64,000 bases of DNA from Mannheimia granulomatis. Lineage in GTDB: Bacteria; Pseudomonadota; Gammaproteobacteria; Enterobacterales; Pasteurellaceae. A program made the position numbers and the translations under genes. Within the stretch, counting starts at the first letter, position 1. Each line of letters starts with the position of its first letter. Positions 23,734 to 32,490 of the stretch are shown here, one piece after another. The notes under the pieces are model-generated. The model saw nothing but the letters and a program-made list of their open reading frames with translations. It had not been told where the DNA came from and searched no databases. The stretch is from positions 1,434,501-1,498,500 of the forward strand of contig NZ_CP016614.1 of the NCBI RefSeq assembly GCF_013377255.1, in the 5' to 3' direction.

Positions 23734-24954
23734 TTAGTGGTGGTTCCACTCGATTTTAGATAAATCCACACCTTCCTTGAACATTTCCCAAAGTGGCGAA
23801 AGTTCGCGTAATTTCACAATCGCTTTTTTCACGATCTCAATTGTGTGATCAATTTCTTCTTCCGTTGTCCAACGACCTAATGTAAAACGAATTGAGCTGT
23901 GAGCTAATTCATCATCACGACCGATAGCGCGTAACACGTAAGATGGCTCTAAACTTGCCGAAGTACAAGCAGAACCGGATGAAACTGCGATATCACGCAA
24001 TGACATCATTAAAGATTCACCTTCAACAAAGTTAAAGCTGATATTTAAGTTTGAACCCACGCGTTTACCTTCTTCCATTGAACCGTTCACATAAACTTCT
24101 TCAATATCTTTAAAGCCATTGTATAAACGGTCACGTAATACGGTTAAACGAGCCATCTCGCTTGCCATTTCTTCTTTCGCAATACGGTATGCTTCACCCA
24201 TCCCCACAATTTGGTGAACAGGTAATGTACCTGAACGCATACCACGCTCATGACCACCACCGTGAATAATCGCTTCTAAACGCACACGTGGTTTACGGCA
24301 AACATATAAGCCACCGATACCTTTCGGTCCGTATAATTTATGGCTAGAGAAAGACATTAAATCTACATTTAATTCTTGTACATTTACCGGAATTTTACCT
24401 ACAGATTGAGTTGCATCAACGTGGAAAATAATTTTTTTCGCACGGCAAATGGCACCAATCTCTTTAATCGGTTGAATCACACCCATTTCATTATTCACGT
24501 GCATGACAGAAATAACGATAGTATCTGGACGAATTGCCGCTTCTAATTTTGCCAGATCTAATAAACCATCTTCTTCAGGATCTAAGTAAGTTACCTCAAA
24601 ACCTTCACGCTCTAACTGACGGCAAGTATCTAATACTGCTTTATGTTCGGTTTTAACGGTAATGATATGTTTACCTTTTGTTTGGTAGAAATGTGCAGCA
24701 CCTTTAATAGCAAGATTGTCAGATTCAGTTGCACCTGAAGTGAATACGATTTCACGACTGTCTGCGCCGATAAGATCTGCAATTTGGTTACGAGCAACAT
24801 CTACCGCTTCCTCTGCTTCCCAGCCAAATTTATGGGAACGAGAAGCCGGATTACCAAAGATGCCATCTTTGGTCATATATTCCATCATTTTTTTTGCAAC
24901 ACGCTCGTCCATTGGCGTAGTTGCTGCATAATCCAAATAAATTGGTAATTTCAT
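23734..24954 (-). CDS. iscS: Cysteine desulfurase IscS
   Basis: PLP enzyme that takes sulfur from cysteine for Fe-S clusters and tRNA thiolation. In 406 residues: PLP-site TSGATESDNLAIKG, HVDATQS, the PLP lysine K206 in SSHKLYGPKG, and the sulfur-accepting C330 in SSGSACTSASLEPS. Length and ending (MFKEGVDLSKIEWNHH) match gammaproteobacterial IscS. It is downstream of iscR with a 54-base gap. Between iscS and iscU lie 139 bases with no gene. Confidence 0.97.
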   Translation of the reverse strand: MKLPIYLDYAATTPMDERVAKKMMEYMTKDGIFGNPASRSHKFGWEAEEAVDVARNQIADLIGADSREIVFTSGATESDNLAIKGAAHFYQTKGKHIITVKTEHKAVLDTCRQLEREGFEVTYLDPEEDGLLDLAKLEAAIRPDTIVISVMHVNNEMGVIQPIKEIGAICRAKKIIFHVDATQSVGKIPVNVQELNVDLMSFSSHKLYGPKGIGGLYVCRKPRVRLEAIIHGGGHERGMRSGTLPVHQIVGMGEAYRIAKEEMASEMARLTVLRDRLYNGFKDIEEVYVNGSMEEGKRVGSNLNISFNFVEGESLMMSLRDIAVSSGSACTSASLEPSYVLRAIGRDDELAHSSIRFTLGRWTTEEEIDHTIEIVKKAIVKLRELSPLWEMFKEGVDLSKIEWNHH

Positions 24955-25008
24955 TTTTACTCCTGATTAAAATAACCCAAGCGGTTATCTTTAATAAAAA
25001 ATTTGCAA

Positions 25009-25461
25009 TTAGTGATGATGAGGATGATCGTGACAATGCTCTTTTTCACAATCATGGTCAGCATGTTCCGCTGCCAAATCAGCAAGAGAAATCGTGCCTA
25101 AAAACTGTTCAATTTGCTCTTCTAATCGCTCCCACAAAGAATGAGTTAAACATTGAGAATCTTTACGGCAATTACCACTACCTTTACATTTAGTGACATC
25201 AATATTCTCATTAACAGCAGCAATAATCATTCCCACGCTAATGTCTTCAGGCTTCTTGCCTAATTGATAGCCACCACCTGGTCCTCGAACACTTTGCACA
25301 ATACCATCACGGCGAAGCTGTGCAAAAAGTTGTTCTAAGTACGAAAGCGAAATAGCTTGACGATCCGAAATATCAGCTAAACTCACCGGCTCTGATTTTC
25401 CATGTAAAGCAATATCTAAAATGGCAGTTACTGCATAACGCCCTTTTGAGGTAAGTTTCAT
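25009..25461 (-). CDS. iscR: Iron-sulfur cluster regulator IscR
   Basis: Rrf2-family winged-helix repressor that senses Fe-S status through a [2Fe-2S] cluster and represses isc. The 150 residues start MKLTSKGRYAVTAILDIALH. Cluster ligands C92, C98, C104 and H107 correspond to those of E. coli IscR. The C-terminus is a His/Cys/Asp-rich tail (residues about 133-150, ending HPHHH) that could bind metal. An IscR type 1 site lies over its own promoter, consistent with autoregulation. Confidence 0.96.
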   Translation of the reverse strand: MKLTSKGRYAVTAILDIALHGKSEPVSLADISDRQAISLSYLEQLFAQLRRDGIVQSVRGPGGGYQLGKKPEDISVGMIIAAVNENIDVTKCKGSGNCRKDSQCLTHSLWERLEEQIEQFLGTISLADLAAEHADHDCEKEHCHDHPHHH

Positions 25462-25511
25462 AAAATCTCCTCGTTGATTTTGTCCAGAAAATCGTCTGGA
25501 AGATGTGTTAA

Positions 25512-25559
25512 ATTTTGATATACCCCACTAATTTAGTCAATCATTTACAACTAATTAGT
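25512..25559 (-). promoter_or_regulatory. isc promoter with IscR type 1 site
   Basis: On the minus strand ATGATTGACTAAATTAGTGG (start of the 25-base site 25520-25544) closely fits the type 1 IscR consensus. The site contains a -35 TTGACT (25535-25540); a -10 CAAAAT (25512-25517) lies 17 bases on. A second ACTAATTAGT palindrome centred about two helical turns upstream (25550-25559) may be a weaker IscR half-site. The remaining sequence up to fadL at 25815 is AT-rich, with no gene seen. Confidence 0.75.
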
Positions 25560-25814
25560 GTGAAAGGTTTTATATATTAAAAAAGTCTGCATAAATTGTT
25601 ATCAATTATACGAAATAAATAATAGAAATACCAAAATAAACTCTCATCCGATATAACAATTTGTTCATTTTTCACTCAACACTGATCGGAGCAGTAAGCT
25701 TTTTATTAAAATTTAATTGATAGCCTCACTCCATACCCCTAGAATCTGTGGGTTATTTTTTAACGTCTAATATTTTATATTAAAACTATTATTAATTATA
25801 TTTGAGAGATTATT

Positions 25815-27146
25815 ATGACAAAATTTTCTAAAACATTAGTGGCCTCATTAGTTGCATTAAGTTCTGTCGGTGCTCACGCGGCAGCATTCCAATTAGCTGA
25901 AATTTCGACTTCAGGCTTAGGTATGGCTTATGCAGGTAACGCAGCAGTAGCTGATAATGCTTCTGTAGTAGCAACTAACCCGGCATTAATGACTCTATTC
26001 AAACAAACCGAATTTTCTGCAGGCGGTATTGTAGTAAATGCAGATGTTGATGTTGATGGTAACTTAGGTGGCATATTTAAAGCTTCGCAAAAAAATATTA
26101 TTCCAACCGCATTAGTTCCTAATTTATATATCGTTTCACCGGTTAACGATCGCTTTGCAGTGGGTGGTGGCATCAACGTAAACTACGGTTTAAAATCTCG
26201 TTTCAATCCGGATTTTAACGCTGGTATGTATGGTGGTAACACGCAACTACAATCAATTAACTTTAACGTAAGCGGAGCATATAAATTAGGTTACGGTTTC
26301 AGCGTGGGGGCAGGCTTAAATGCCATTTACTCTAAAGCGGAATTAATTCGTCATTTAGGGGTAGGCGGAAAAGTTTTAGCAAACCGCTTAAGCACTGTTG
26401 CACCAACAGCTGCAGCAACATTAGCACAATTGAAAAACGGCACCGAAATTGCTCGTTTAAGCGGTGATGAATGGAGCTTAGGTTGGAATGCCGGCTTACT
26501 TTATGAAATCAATGAAAGAAACCGTTTAGGTTTTGCTTATCACTCTGCCGTAAATGTGAAATTTAAAGGCCAATATTCTAATGCTTTCCCAGCTGTGTTC
26601 AATGCTTTATTAAGTAATCCTGTAATTGCAGCTCAATCCCCGATCAGTCAAGCAACCGGAGGAAAAGAAATTCCGGGACGTTTAAGCTTACACTTACCTG
26701 CTTACTGGGAAATCTCAGGTTATCATAAATTAACCGATAAATTAGCAATGCAATATAGCTATAAACGTACCGAATGGGAAAAATTCAAAGCCTTAACCGC
26801 TTATGGTGAGTCTGGCAATGTTCTACTTCACAAAGAAGAGAACTATAATGACTCTTCACGCGTAGCATTAGGTTTCTCTTATGATGTAAACGAAGCATTA
26901 ACCTTACGTACAGGTATTGCTTATGACGAGACTGCAAGTGTAACCAGTCCGTCAATCTCAATTCCGGATACCGATCGTACTTGGTATAGCGTAGGTGCAA
27001 CCTATCGTTTCAACCCGAACCTTTCTGCTGATTTTGGTTATGCTCACTTAAGAGGCTCAAAAAACCAATTTAAAGAAGGTAGCGCGGTATTTAATGTGAA
27101 ATCACGTGCTAACCTATACGGTTTAAATGTAAATTATAAATTCTAA
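25815..27146 (+). CDS. fadL: FadL/OmpP1 long-chain fatty acid outer-membrane transporter
   Basis: A 443-residue outer-membrane beta barrel that admits long-chain fatty acids and other hydrophobic compounds. A signal peptide (residues 1-22, ending VGAHA) is followed by the FadL hatch region AAFQLAEISTSGLGMAYAG and the family NPA motif in ATNPALMTLF. The last strand ends LNVNYKF with a terminal Phe, typical of OMPs. It resembles Haemophilus OmpP1. It stands alone, with its own AT-rich 5' region and a strong terminator behind it. Confidence 0.93.
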   Translation: MTKFSKTLVASLVALSSVGAHAAAFQLAEISTSGLGMAYAGNAAVADNASVVATNPALMTLFKQTEFSAGGIVVNADVDVDGNLGGIFKASQKNIIPTALVPNLYIVSPVNDRFAVGGGINVNYGLKSRFNPDFNAGMYGGNTQLQSINFNVSGAYKLGYGFSVGAGLNAIYSKAELIRHLGVGGKVLANRLSTVAPTAAATLAQLKNGTEIARLSGDEWSLGWNAGLLYEINERNRLGFAYHSAVNVKFKGQYSNAFPAVFNALLSNPVIAAQSPISQATGGKEIPGRLSLHLPAYWEISGYHKLTDKLAMQYSYKRTEWEKFKALTAYGESGNVLLHKEENYNDSSRVALGFSYDVNEALTLRTGIAYDETASVTSPSISIPDTDRTWYSVGATYRFNPNLSADFGYAHLRGSKNQFKEGSAVFNVKSRANLYGLNVNYKF

Positions 27147-27160
27147 TGTGAATGGAAACT

Positions 27161-27196
27161 AAAAGACGTGTAAACTTAGCTTACACGTCTTTTTTA
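27161..27196 (+). terminator. fadL terminator
   Basis: AAAGACGTGTAA pairs with TTACACGTCTTT around a 7-base loop, then TTTT. It starts about 15 bases after the fadL stop. Confidence 0.85.
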
Positions 27197-27208
27197 TAGG
27201 TATTTCAG

Positions 27209-27772
27209 ATGACATCACAAATTTACTATGACTACTATCAAAGCCCTGTGGGCAGATTGCTTTTGCTTGCTCAAGCAGAGGGTTTAATTTATATTGAATT
27301 TGAACAAGAGCAACAAACTACCTCGTTGCAAAATTTCATCAAGGCAAGTGCTACAAGCGGTCAAATTTTTGAAATTTTTTGCAAAACTCATGAAATTTTA
27401 GACCGCTATTTTGCCGGAGAAAAACTGAATTTCAGCCAACTGGACTTTCTACATTTTATCGGGACCGATTTTCAAAAATCGGTGTGGACAATCTTAAGAA
27501 CGATCCCCTACGGGCAAACCACCACTTATGGTGAAATTGCCGCCCAACTCGGCAAACCTAATGCAATGCGTGCTGTAGGTGGTGCGGTTGGACGTAACCC
27601 GATATCTATTTTAGTACCTTGCCACCGCGTGTTAGGGAGAAATCAATCTCTCACCGGCTTTGGAGGAGGTCTGCCGAATAAGCGTTTCTTGCTTAGGTTG
27701 GAAGGAATTAGTTATAAAAATCAAGGGATTGAATTTGTAAAACCTAAAACGAAGAAATGGGAAAAGCGATAA
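27209..27772 (+). CDS. ogt: Methylated-DNA--protein-cysteine methyltransferase
   Basis: Suicide repair protein that removes methyl groups from O6-methylguanine. The 187 residues contain the helix-turn-helix TTYGEIAAQLGKPNAMRAVGGAVGRN, the active-site VPCHRV and the downstream GFGGGLPNKRFLLRLE. The C-terminal extension KPKTKKWEKR is basic. The start ATG at 27209 has a weak RBS. An uptake-signal core (27353-27361) lies in the coding region. Confidence 0.94.
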   Translation: MTSQIYYDYYQSPVGRLLLLAQAEGLIYIEFEQEQQTTSLQNFIKASATSGQIFEIFCKTHEILDRYFAGEKLNFSQLDFLHFIGTDFQKSVWTILRTIPYGQTTTYGEIAAQLGKPNAMRAVGGAVGRNPISILVPCHRVLGRNQSLTGFGGGLPNKRFLLRLEGISYKNQGIEFVKPKTKKWEKR

Positions 27773-27810
27773 AAAAGCCTGATTAATTGCAATTAATCAG
27801 GCTTTGTTTT
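27771..27810. terminator. Bidirectional terminator between ogt and arcB
   Basis: AAAGCCTGATTAATT and AATTAATCAGGCTTT form a 15-bp stem with a 2-base loop; an A-run and a T-rich run flank it. It serves both convergent genes. Confidence 0.85.
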
Positions 27811-29651
27811 TAGTGACTACTCACAAATTCTTTCGCCTCTTGCAAATCTGCTTGCCATTGTGCATAAATTTGCTCGGCCCATCTCTCAATATGGGCTTCC
27901 CACATATCTCCATTATCGGTTTGAGCCAGCTGTGCTACTTGTTGTAGCTTATGCAAACCAACCGAAGCTAACGCACCTTTGATTTTATGAGCTTCTTCAG
28001 CGGCTAATTTACGATATTCGGCTGAAGGAGCCATCTTCCAATCTGCAATATAGCGACGTAAATTTTCCTGATAGCTTGGCATTAGGTTCGCAAACAGCTC
28101 CATATTTGCCAGCACAGCCTCCTTGCCCATTACCTCAATTAATTCCTTTAATATTCGGGTGCTATAACATAAATCGGGATTTTCATCGCTTACAAGCGGT
28201 CGTTTTTCATCAGAATCTTGCATAAAGCTATGATCAAAATAGTGATTCAAACAATTTGCCAGCTCCTCCAAAGAGAGCGGTTTGCGTAGCACATCATCCA
28301 TTCCCTGCATTTGGTAATCTTTTTTGGTTTGAATCACGTTGGCAGTCAAAGCAATCAAGATCGGTAAATAATCAATTTCTTCATTTTCATAGCGATTTCT
28401 AAGAGTTTGAGCTATCTCAAATCCACTAATATCAGGCAGTTGAATGTCTAATAAAATCAGGTCATAACTGTGTTGCTCAAAGAGTTCAAAGGCTTCTTCG
28501 CCCGTCATCGCCACATCTACATCACAACCAAACTTTTGCAACATTACTCGTGCGATCACCACATTCATTTCAATATCTTCAACCAGCAATACCTTCAAGG
28601 CATGGTTTTGAATTTCCAAAGTTGGTTTAGTTTCCGCACTATCTGCATGAACGGTTAGGGTGAAAGTCGAACCTTGATGCTCTTTACTTGCCACAACCAA
28701 ATCACCTCCCATTAATTTCGCGATCCGCTTAGCAACCGACAGCCCAATGCCGCTACCTTGCGCTTTTTTCTCTTTAGAGTTTTCCGCTTGATAGAACATA
28801 TCAAAAATTTTGCGTTGATCTTTTTCAGGGATACCAATGCCGGAATCCGTTAAACTAAAACTAAACTGCTCTTTGCCTAATTGGCAAATTTCTAAGGAAA
28901 TTTGACCGCTTGTTGGCGTAAACTTCACTGCATTGCTGATTAAATTCCACAAAATTTGATTAAGACGGGCGTGGTCGATGTAGATATATTTCGGTAAATT
29001 CGGTGGATAATTCAGCTCAAACTGAATATTTTTCTCACCCGCCATAAACTCGGCAAAGTTAGCAATATCATTAATTAGCTGCTGAAATTCCACCTCTTTG
29101 CGGAAAAGCTCAATACGGCTGCTGTCGATTTTTTCCAAATCAATAATATCGCCAAAAATATGGGCAAGTGCGATGGCACTCATATTAATGGTTTTTAGAT
29201 ATTCATACTGTTTTTCGTTTGGTTCATCATCCAGCAAAATTTGGCTTAAGCCGATAATACCGTTAAGCGGCGTGCGTAATTCGTGGCTAATAGTTGCCAT
29301 TAAAATGGTTTTATCACGGTTATTTTTTTCTAATTTCGCATTCAAATAGGCATCCTGCTCACGAAGTTCTTCTAAATCAAGCACAACTTTTTCCAACTTC
29401 AAGCGAGAGCGCTCTAATTTCTCCACCAACAAGGTAAAGAAATACAACACAAATGGAGCAGAAATCAACCCAAAAGCAATGGAACGTAAAATATCCATCA
29501 CCACAATTTGTCCGATAAACAAATAAGTTAGCGCACTTTGAATTAAAATGGCAGAAATTGCCACTACAAAAAAGCCTAAAATAGTTGCTTTCAGCCGTCC
29601 TAATCTGAGTACCCAGTTCACATATCTTTGACTAAATTTTTTAACTTGCAT
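27810..29651 (-). CDS. arcB: Aerobic respiration control sensor kinase ArcB (short, PAS-less)
   Basis: Hybrid membrane kinase that senses quinone redox state and phosphorylates ArcA. In 613 residues: two membrane helices (about 22-48 and 55-75), a coiled coil (80-115), HisKA with phospho-accepting H123 in ISHELRTPLNG, HATPase (NLISNAVKFTP, SGIGLSVAKRI), a receiver with D402 in LLDIQLPD, and an HPt domain with H555 in EEAHKIKGA. E. coli ArcB is 778 residues with a PAS linker containing redox cysteines; that region is absent here, as in Haemophilus ArcB. It is a single gene. Confidence 0.93.
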   Translation of the reverse strand: MQVKKFSQRYVNWVLRLGRLKATILGFFVVAISAILIQSALTYLFIGQIVVMDILRSIAFGLISAPFVLYFFTLLVEKLERSRLKLEKVVLDLEELREQDAYLNAKLEKNNRDKTILMATISHELRTPLNGIIGLSQILLDDEPNEKQYEYLKTINMSAIALAHIFGDIIDLEKIDSSRIELFRKEVEFQQLINDIANFAEFMAGEKNIQFELNYPPNLPKYIYIDHARLNQILWNLISNAVKFTPTSGQISLEICQLGKEQFSFSLTDSGIGIPEKDQRKIFDMFYQAENSKEKKAQGSGIGLSVAKRIAKLMGGDLVVASKEHQGSTFTLTVHADSAETKPTLEIQNHALKVLLVEDIEMNVVIARVMLQKFGCDVDVAMTGEEAFELFEQHSYDLILLDIQLPDISGFEIAQTLRNRYENEEIDYLPILIALTANVIQTKKDYQMQGMDDVLRKPLSLEELANCLNHYFDHSFMQDSDEKRPLVSDENPDLCYSTRILKELIEVMGKEAVLANMELFANLMPSYQENLRRYIADWKMAPSAEYRKLAAEEAHKIKGALASVGLHKLQQVAQLAQTDNGDMWEAHIERWAEQIYAQWQADLQEAKEFVSSH

Positions 29652-29706
29652 ACATTCATTCCATCTATAAAAAAGGCAGATCTCGTGTTATCTGCCTTAT
29701 TTTAAC

Positions 29707-31260
29707 CTACTCTTTTTTGCCTTTGATAATTCCATCTGCCCATTGGAACAGTTCGTTTAAATCATAATCACCTTTATGCCCTATACCCCACGGAGTTTCA
29801 TAACTCACATTTTTACCTGCCATTTGCAATTTAATTGCTAAAATGGCAGAAATGGCGTGGGAAGTGTCCCTGTCTTCCATGCCAACACGAATGCGCCAAT
29901 GCTCTGCCGCATTTGGGTTATCCAGATAGTGCATTGGGTTCATTAGCTTTACAATTTGTGGCTCGGCAATATTCGCCTCCTTATTTGTACCGTTTTCCTG
30001 CCCGAATAAGGTGAAATGGCGATTATTTTCCGTTACCGAACCAAATAAATTATTTTCCGCTGAACCGGCATTTAACGCATCAAATGCAGTGGGGGATTTC
30101 ATACGTTTTGCCGAAAAAATATAGCCGAACCAATCCAAATCAGTGATTTTTCCTTTTTCAAAAGATAACCAATTGATTTCCTGAAAGGCTTTCTGTGCTT
30201 CATTGTTTTCTGATAATTGAGCATAAGCCTGATTTGCAGATTTCTTCATTATATCCGCCAAATAATCCTTAAACGTGCCTTTCCCTTGTGAATCTAAGGT
30301 AAGCGGATTACCCTTTTCATCGGTTAAATGCAAGCTGTTTAAATAAGTAGGGAAACGTGTCGCCAATTCATTGGAGAGTTTAATCTCCTGTTCATTCAAC
30401 GCACCTTCTATTTTTGGCAGTGGTTTTGAACGATCATTGTATTCTGCTGAATTCAACTTGCTCAAGTCAATCCGGCTATACTCATTTACGCCGTTAAATT
30501 GCCACTCATAGGCAATATCCGCATTTTCAAGATTGGTAATCGGGCAATACGCAGATACGGCAAAAATTTTATCGCTTGCCTTTAACGCCCCGATTTCTTG
30601 GAAATAAGGCTCATAATCGAAATGATCCGCTGAAGCCCCTAATAAAGCCGACACCGCTCCACCGGCACTGGTGCCGTTTGAGATAATTTTATTGGCATCA
30701 CCCGGCATTTGCTCATCATTGGCGTGCAAATAACGCACCGCTGATTTTAAATCTACAATCACTGCCGGGGCTTTACCGATATATTTGCCGTCTTTTTGCA
30801 GCGTTCTGCCTCTCGCCCCAACACTTGCAACCACATACCCCTTAGACAGCGCAACCAAAATTGCACTTTCCTCATCATTACGCCCTTTCTGTTCATAAGT
30901 TGCCGCTTTTGCCGGCATATAACCACCTATAGAATTGGGTAAGAAAATCGGGGCGGTATCAGCCTTATAGCCATTAATTTCACCATTGTTAAAATAGGCC
31001 TCCGGCACATAAAAGTTAATGGTTTGATATTCCGGCTCAAGCGGCTTAGCCACATATACAATATGCTCAAAGGCACGGAACCGAATTTTCTCACCTTTAA
31101 CTTCAGACTCAACCGAGCGATAATTTTGATCGTTAAACACTAAATCATAACCTGATTCGATTTGGTTATAAAAAGGCGGCTTTTCGGTCGGTGTTTGCGC
31201 AACAGTTTGAGTAGCAAAAGTGGTCGCCAAAATGGCGATGGATAAGGCTTTCAGTTTCAT
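29707..31260 (-). CDS. Secreted subtype-B tannase-like alpha/beta hydrolase
   Basis: A 517-residue protein with a signal peptide (cut likely after AQA-like VAQ at about residue 22). The nucleophile S198 lies in NGTSAGGAVSALLG. Downstream D463 (VGMEDRDTSHA) and H495 (WGIGHKGDYD) complete a plausible triad, with spacing like that of the Lactobacillus tannase. Tannases cleave gallate esters; a feruloyl or other aryl esterase activity is possible. It is likely periplasmic or exported. It lies alone between arcB and a DMT transporter. Confidence 0.75.
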   Translation of the reverse strand: MKLKALSIAILATTFATQTVAQTPTEKPPFYNQIESGYDLVFNDQNYRSVESEVKGEKIRFRAFEHIVYVAKPLEPEYQTINFYVPEAYFNNGEINGYKADTAPIFLPNSIGGYMPAKAATYEQKGRNDEESAILVALSKGYVVASVGARGRTLQKDGKYIGKAPAVIVDLKSAVRYLHANDEQMPGDANKIISNGTSAGGAVSALLGASADHFDYEPYFQEIGALKASDKIFAVSAYCPITNLENADIAYEWQFNGVNEYSRIDLSKLNSAEYNDRSKPLPKIEGALNEQEIKLSNELATRFPTYLNSLHLTDEKGNPLTLDSQGKGTFKDYLADIMKKSANQAYAQLSENNEAQKAFQEINWLSFEKGKITDLDWFGYIFSAKRMKSPTAFDALNAGSAENNLFGSVTENNRHFTLFGQENGTNKEANIAEPQIVKLMNPMHYLDNPNAAEHWRIRVGMEDRDTSHAISAILAIKLQMAGKNVSYETPWGIGHKGDYDLNELFQWADGIIKGKKE

Positions 31261-31408
31261 TATTTGATCCTTGATTGAATATCGTCCCGATAAAGGTTAC
31301 AAGCGGTAAGATTTTTTCCGAATTTTACACTATTTTTATATAAAGGGGAGATGATGTTGAGAAGAGATATAAAATAAAGGCATTTGCCAAAGACAAATGC
31401 CGGTTAAA

Positions 31409-32272
31409 TTAACGCCAGTAGAATAGACAGATAATGGCAATAATCGCAATCGCTACCCCGAGGTAATTCACGCGGTGGATTTTTTCTTTAAAGAAAAATG
31501 CGCCAATAAAAGTGCCTAAGCAAATCACGCCTAAGTTCATGCCGGTAAAGACCAGAGTTGGGTCGTCTTTCATCGCTTGGTGGGCTTGAATGTAGAATAA
31601 AATATTACCGAAATTCAGCACTCCCAGTAATAATCCTGTTAAAACACTCGGCACGTGCCATTGGGTGCGTTTTAGCAGTAAATAGATAAACATAAAGCAG
31701 CCGGCGCCGATAAAGGCAATCGCTAATGTGACCGGAAACGCTGAGCCGGATTTCGCTATTTGTTTAAATAAAATATCGTTCACGCCATAGCCAACCCAAA
31801 CCAGAGCAAGGCTGATAATCGCAATTTTACCGCCTTTTTCCATGCCTTGATTACCCTTCCATAATAAGCAGCCTAAGGCAATAAAGGCTAATAGTAACGC
31901 AATTAATTTATTATGGGTAACTTGTTCGCCAAAAATGGTAAAAGCAGCCAAAATCGGTAGGAATAATGATAAACGTTGTGCCGCATCAGTACGGATAATA
32001 CCCGCAAATTCTAGGGCTTTTGCTTGTACCAAGAAAATAGTCGGCAAAGTAATACTTAAAATCACAAAAATATAGGCAGAAGGGTTATTCGCCATAATAT
32101 CTGTAATTGATTGTCCTTGAAAATCTGGCTTGAGTAGTAAAAAAGTAAGGGTTGTTGTGATGATATAATTCACCGCAATACTTTGGTCAATTCTAATCCC
32201 TCTTTGACGGGCAAATTTAATCAACACACCGACAGTTACGCTACATAAAATAGCGAAAACAAGTTGTAACAT
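31409..32272 (-). CDS. EamA/DMT-superfamily transporter
   Basis: A 287-residue integral membrane protein with about ten helices arranged as two EamA-type halves. The first begins LQLVFAILCSVTVGVLIKFA; the second contains IAIISLALVWVGYGVNDILFK and ends in a repeat-like FIGAFFFKEKIHRVNYLGVAIAI. The family exports metabolites, amino acids or sugars; the substrate cannot be told. The start ATG at 32272 has AAAGGAGA upstream. Single gene. Confidence 0.8.
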   Translation of the reverse strand: MLQLVFAILCSVTVGVLIKFARQRGIRIDQSIAVNYIITTTLTFLLLKPDFQGQSITDIMANNPSAYIFVILSITLPTIFLVQAKALEFAGIIRTDAAQRLSLFLPILAAFTIFGEQVTHNKLIALLLAFIALGCLLWKGNQGMEKGGKIAIISLALVWVGYGVNDILFKQIAKSGSAFPVTLAIAFIGAGCFMFIYLLLKRTQWHVPSVLTGLLLGVLNFGNILFYIQAHQAMKDDPTLVFTGMNLGVICLGTFIGAFFFKEKIHRVNYLGVAIAIIAIICLFYWR

Positions 32273-32490
32273 TTCATTTCTCCTTTTGAAAATGGAGTGC
32301 GTATTCTATAAACATGCCTAAAACTTGGCTAGTAGCAAGCGGTAAAATTTTGTGGAAAATTTGCAATTAAATCCGCTGATCCGACCGCTTGTACTTAAAA
32401 AATGCTAGAATAGCTGGAATTTTTACCTCAATATTCGGAATCCGACTCCTCTTGAGTAAAAGAGGAAGATCTTACTGCACGAGCATAAAA

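Noticed and set aside
24921..25193. A 90-codon plus-strand frame over the iscS-iscR junction.
   Set aside because: Antisense to iscR, with no RBS and no family resemblance.
25561..25814. FadR or CRP operator upstream of fadL.
   Set aside because: No convincing FadR palindrome or TGTGA-N6-TCACA motif was found in this AT-rich stretch.
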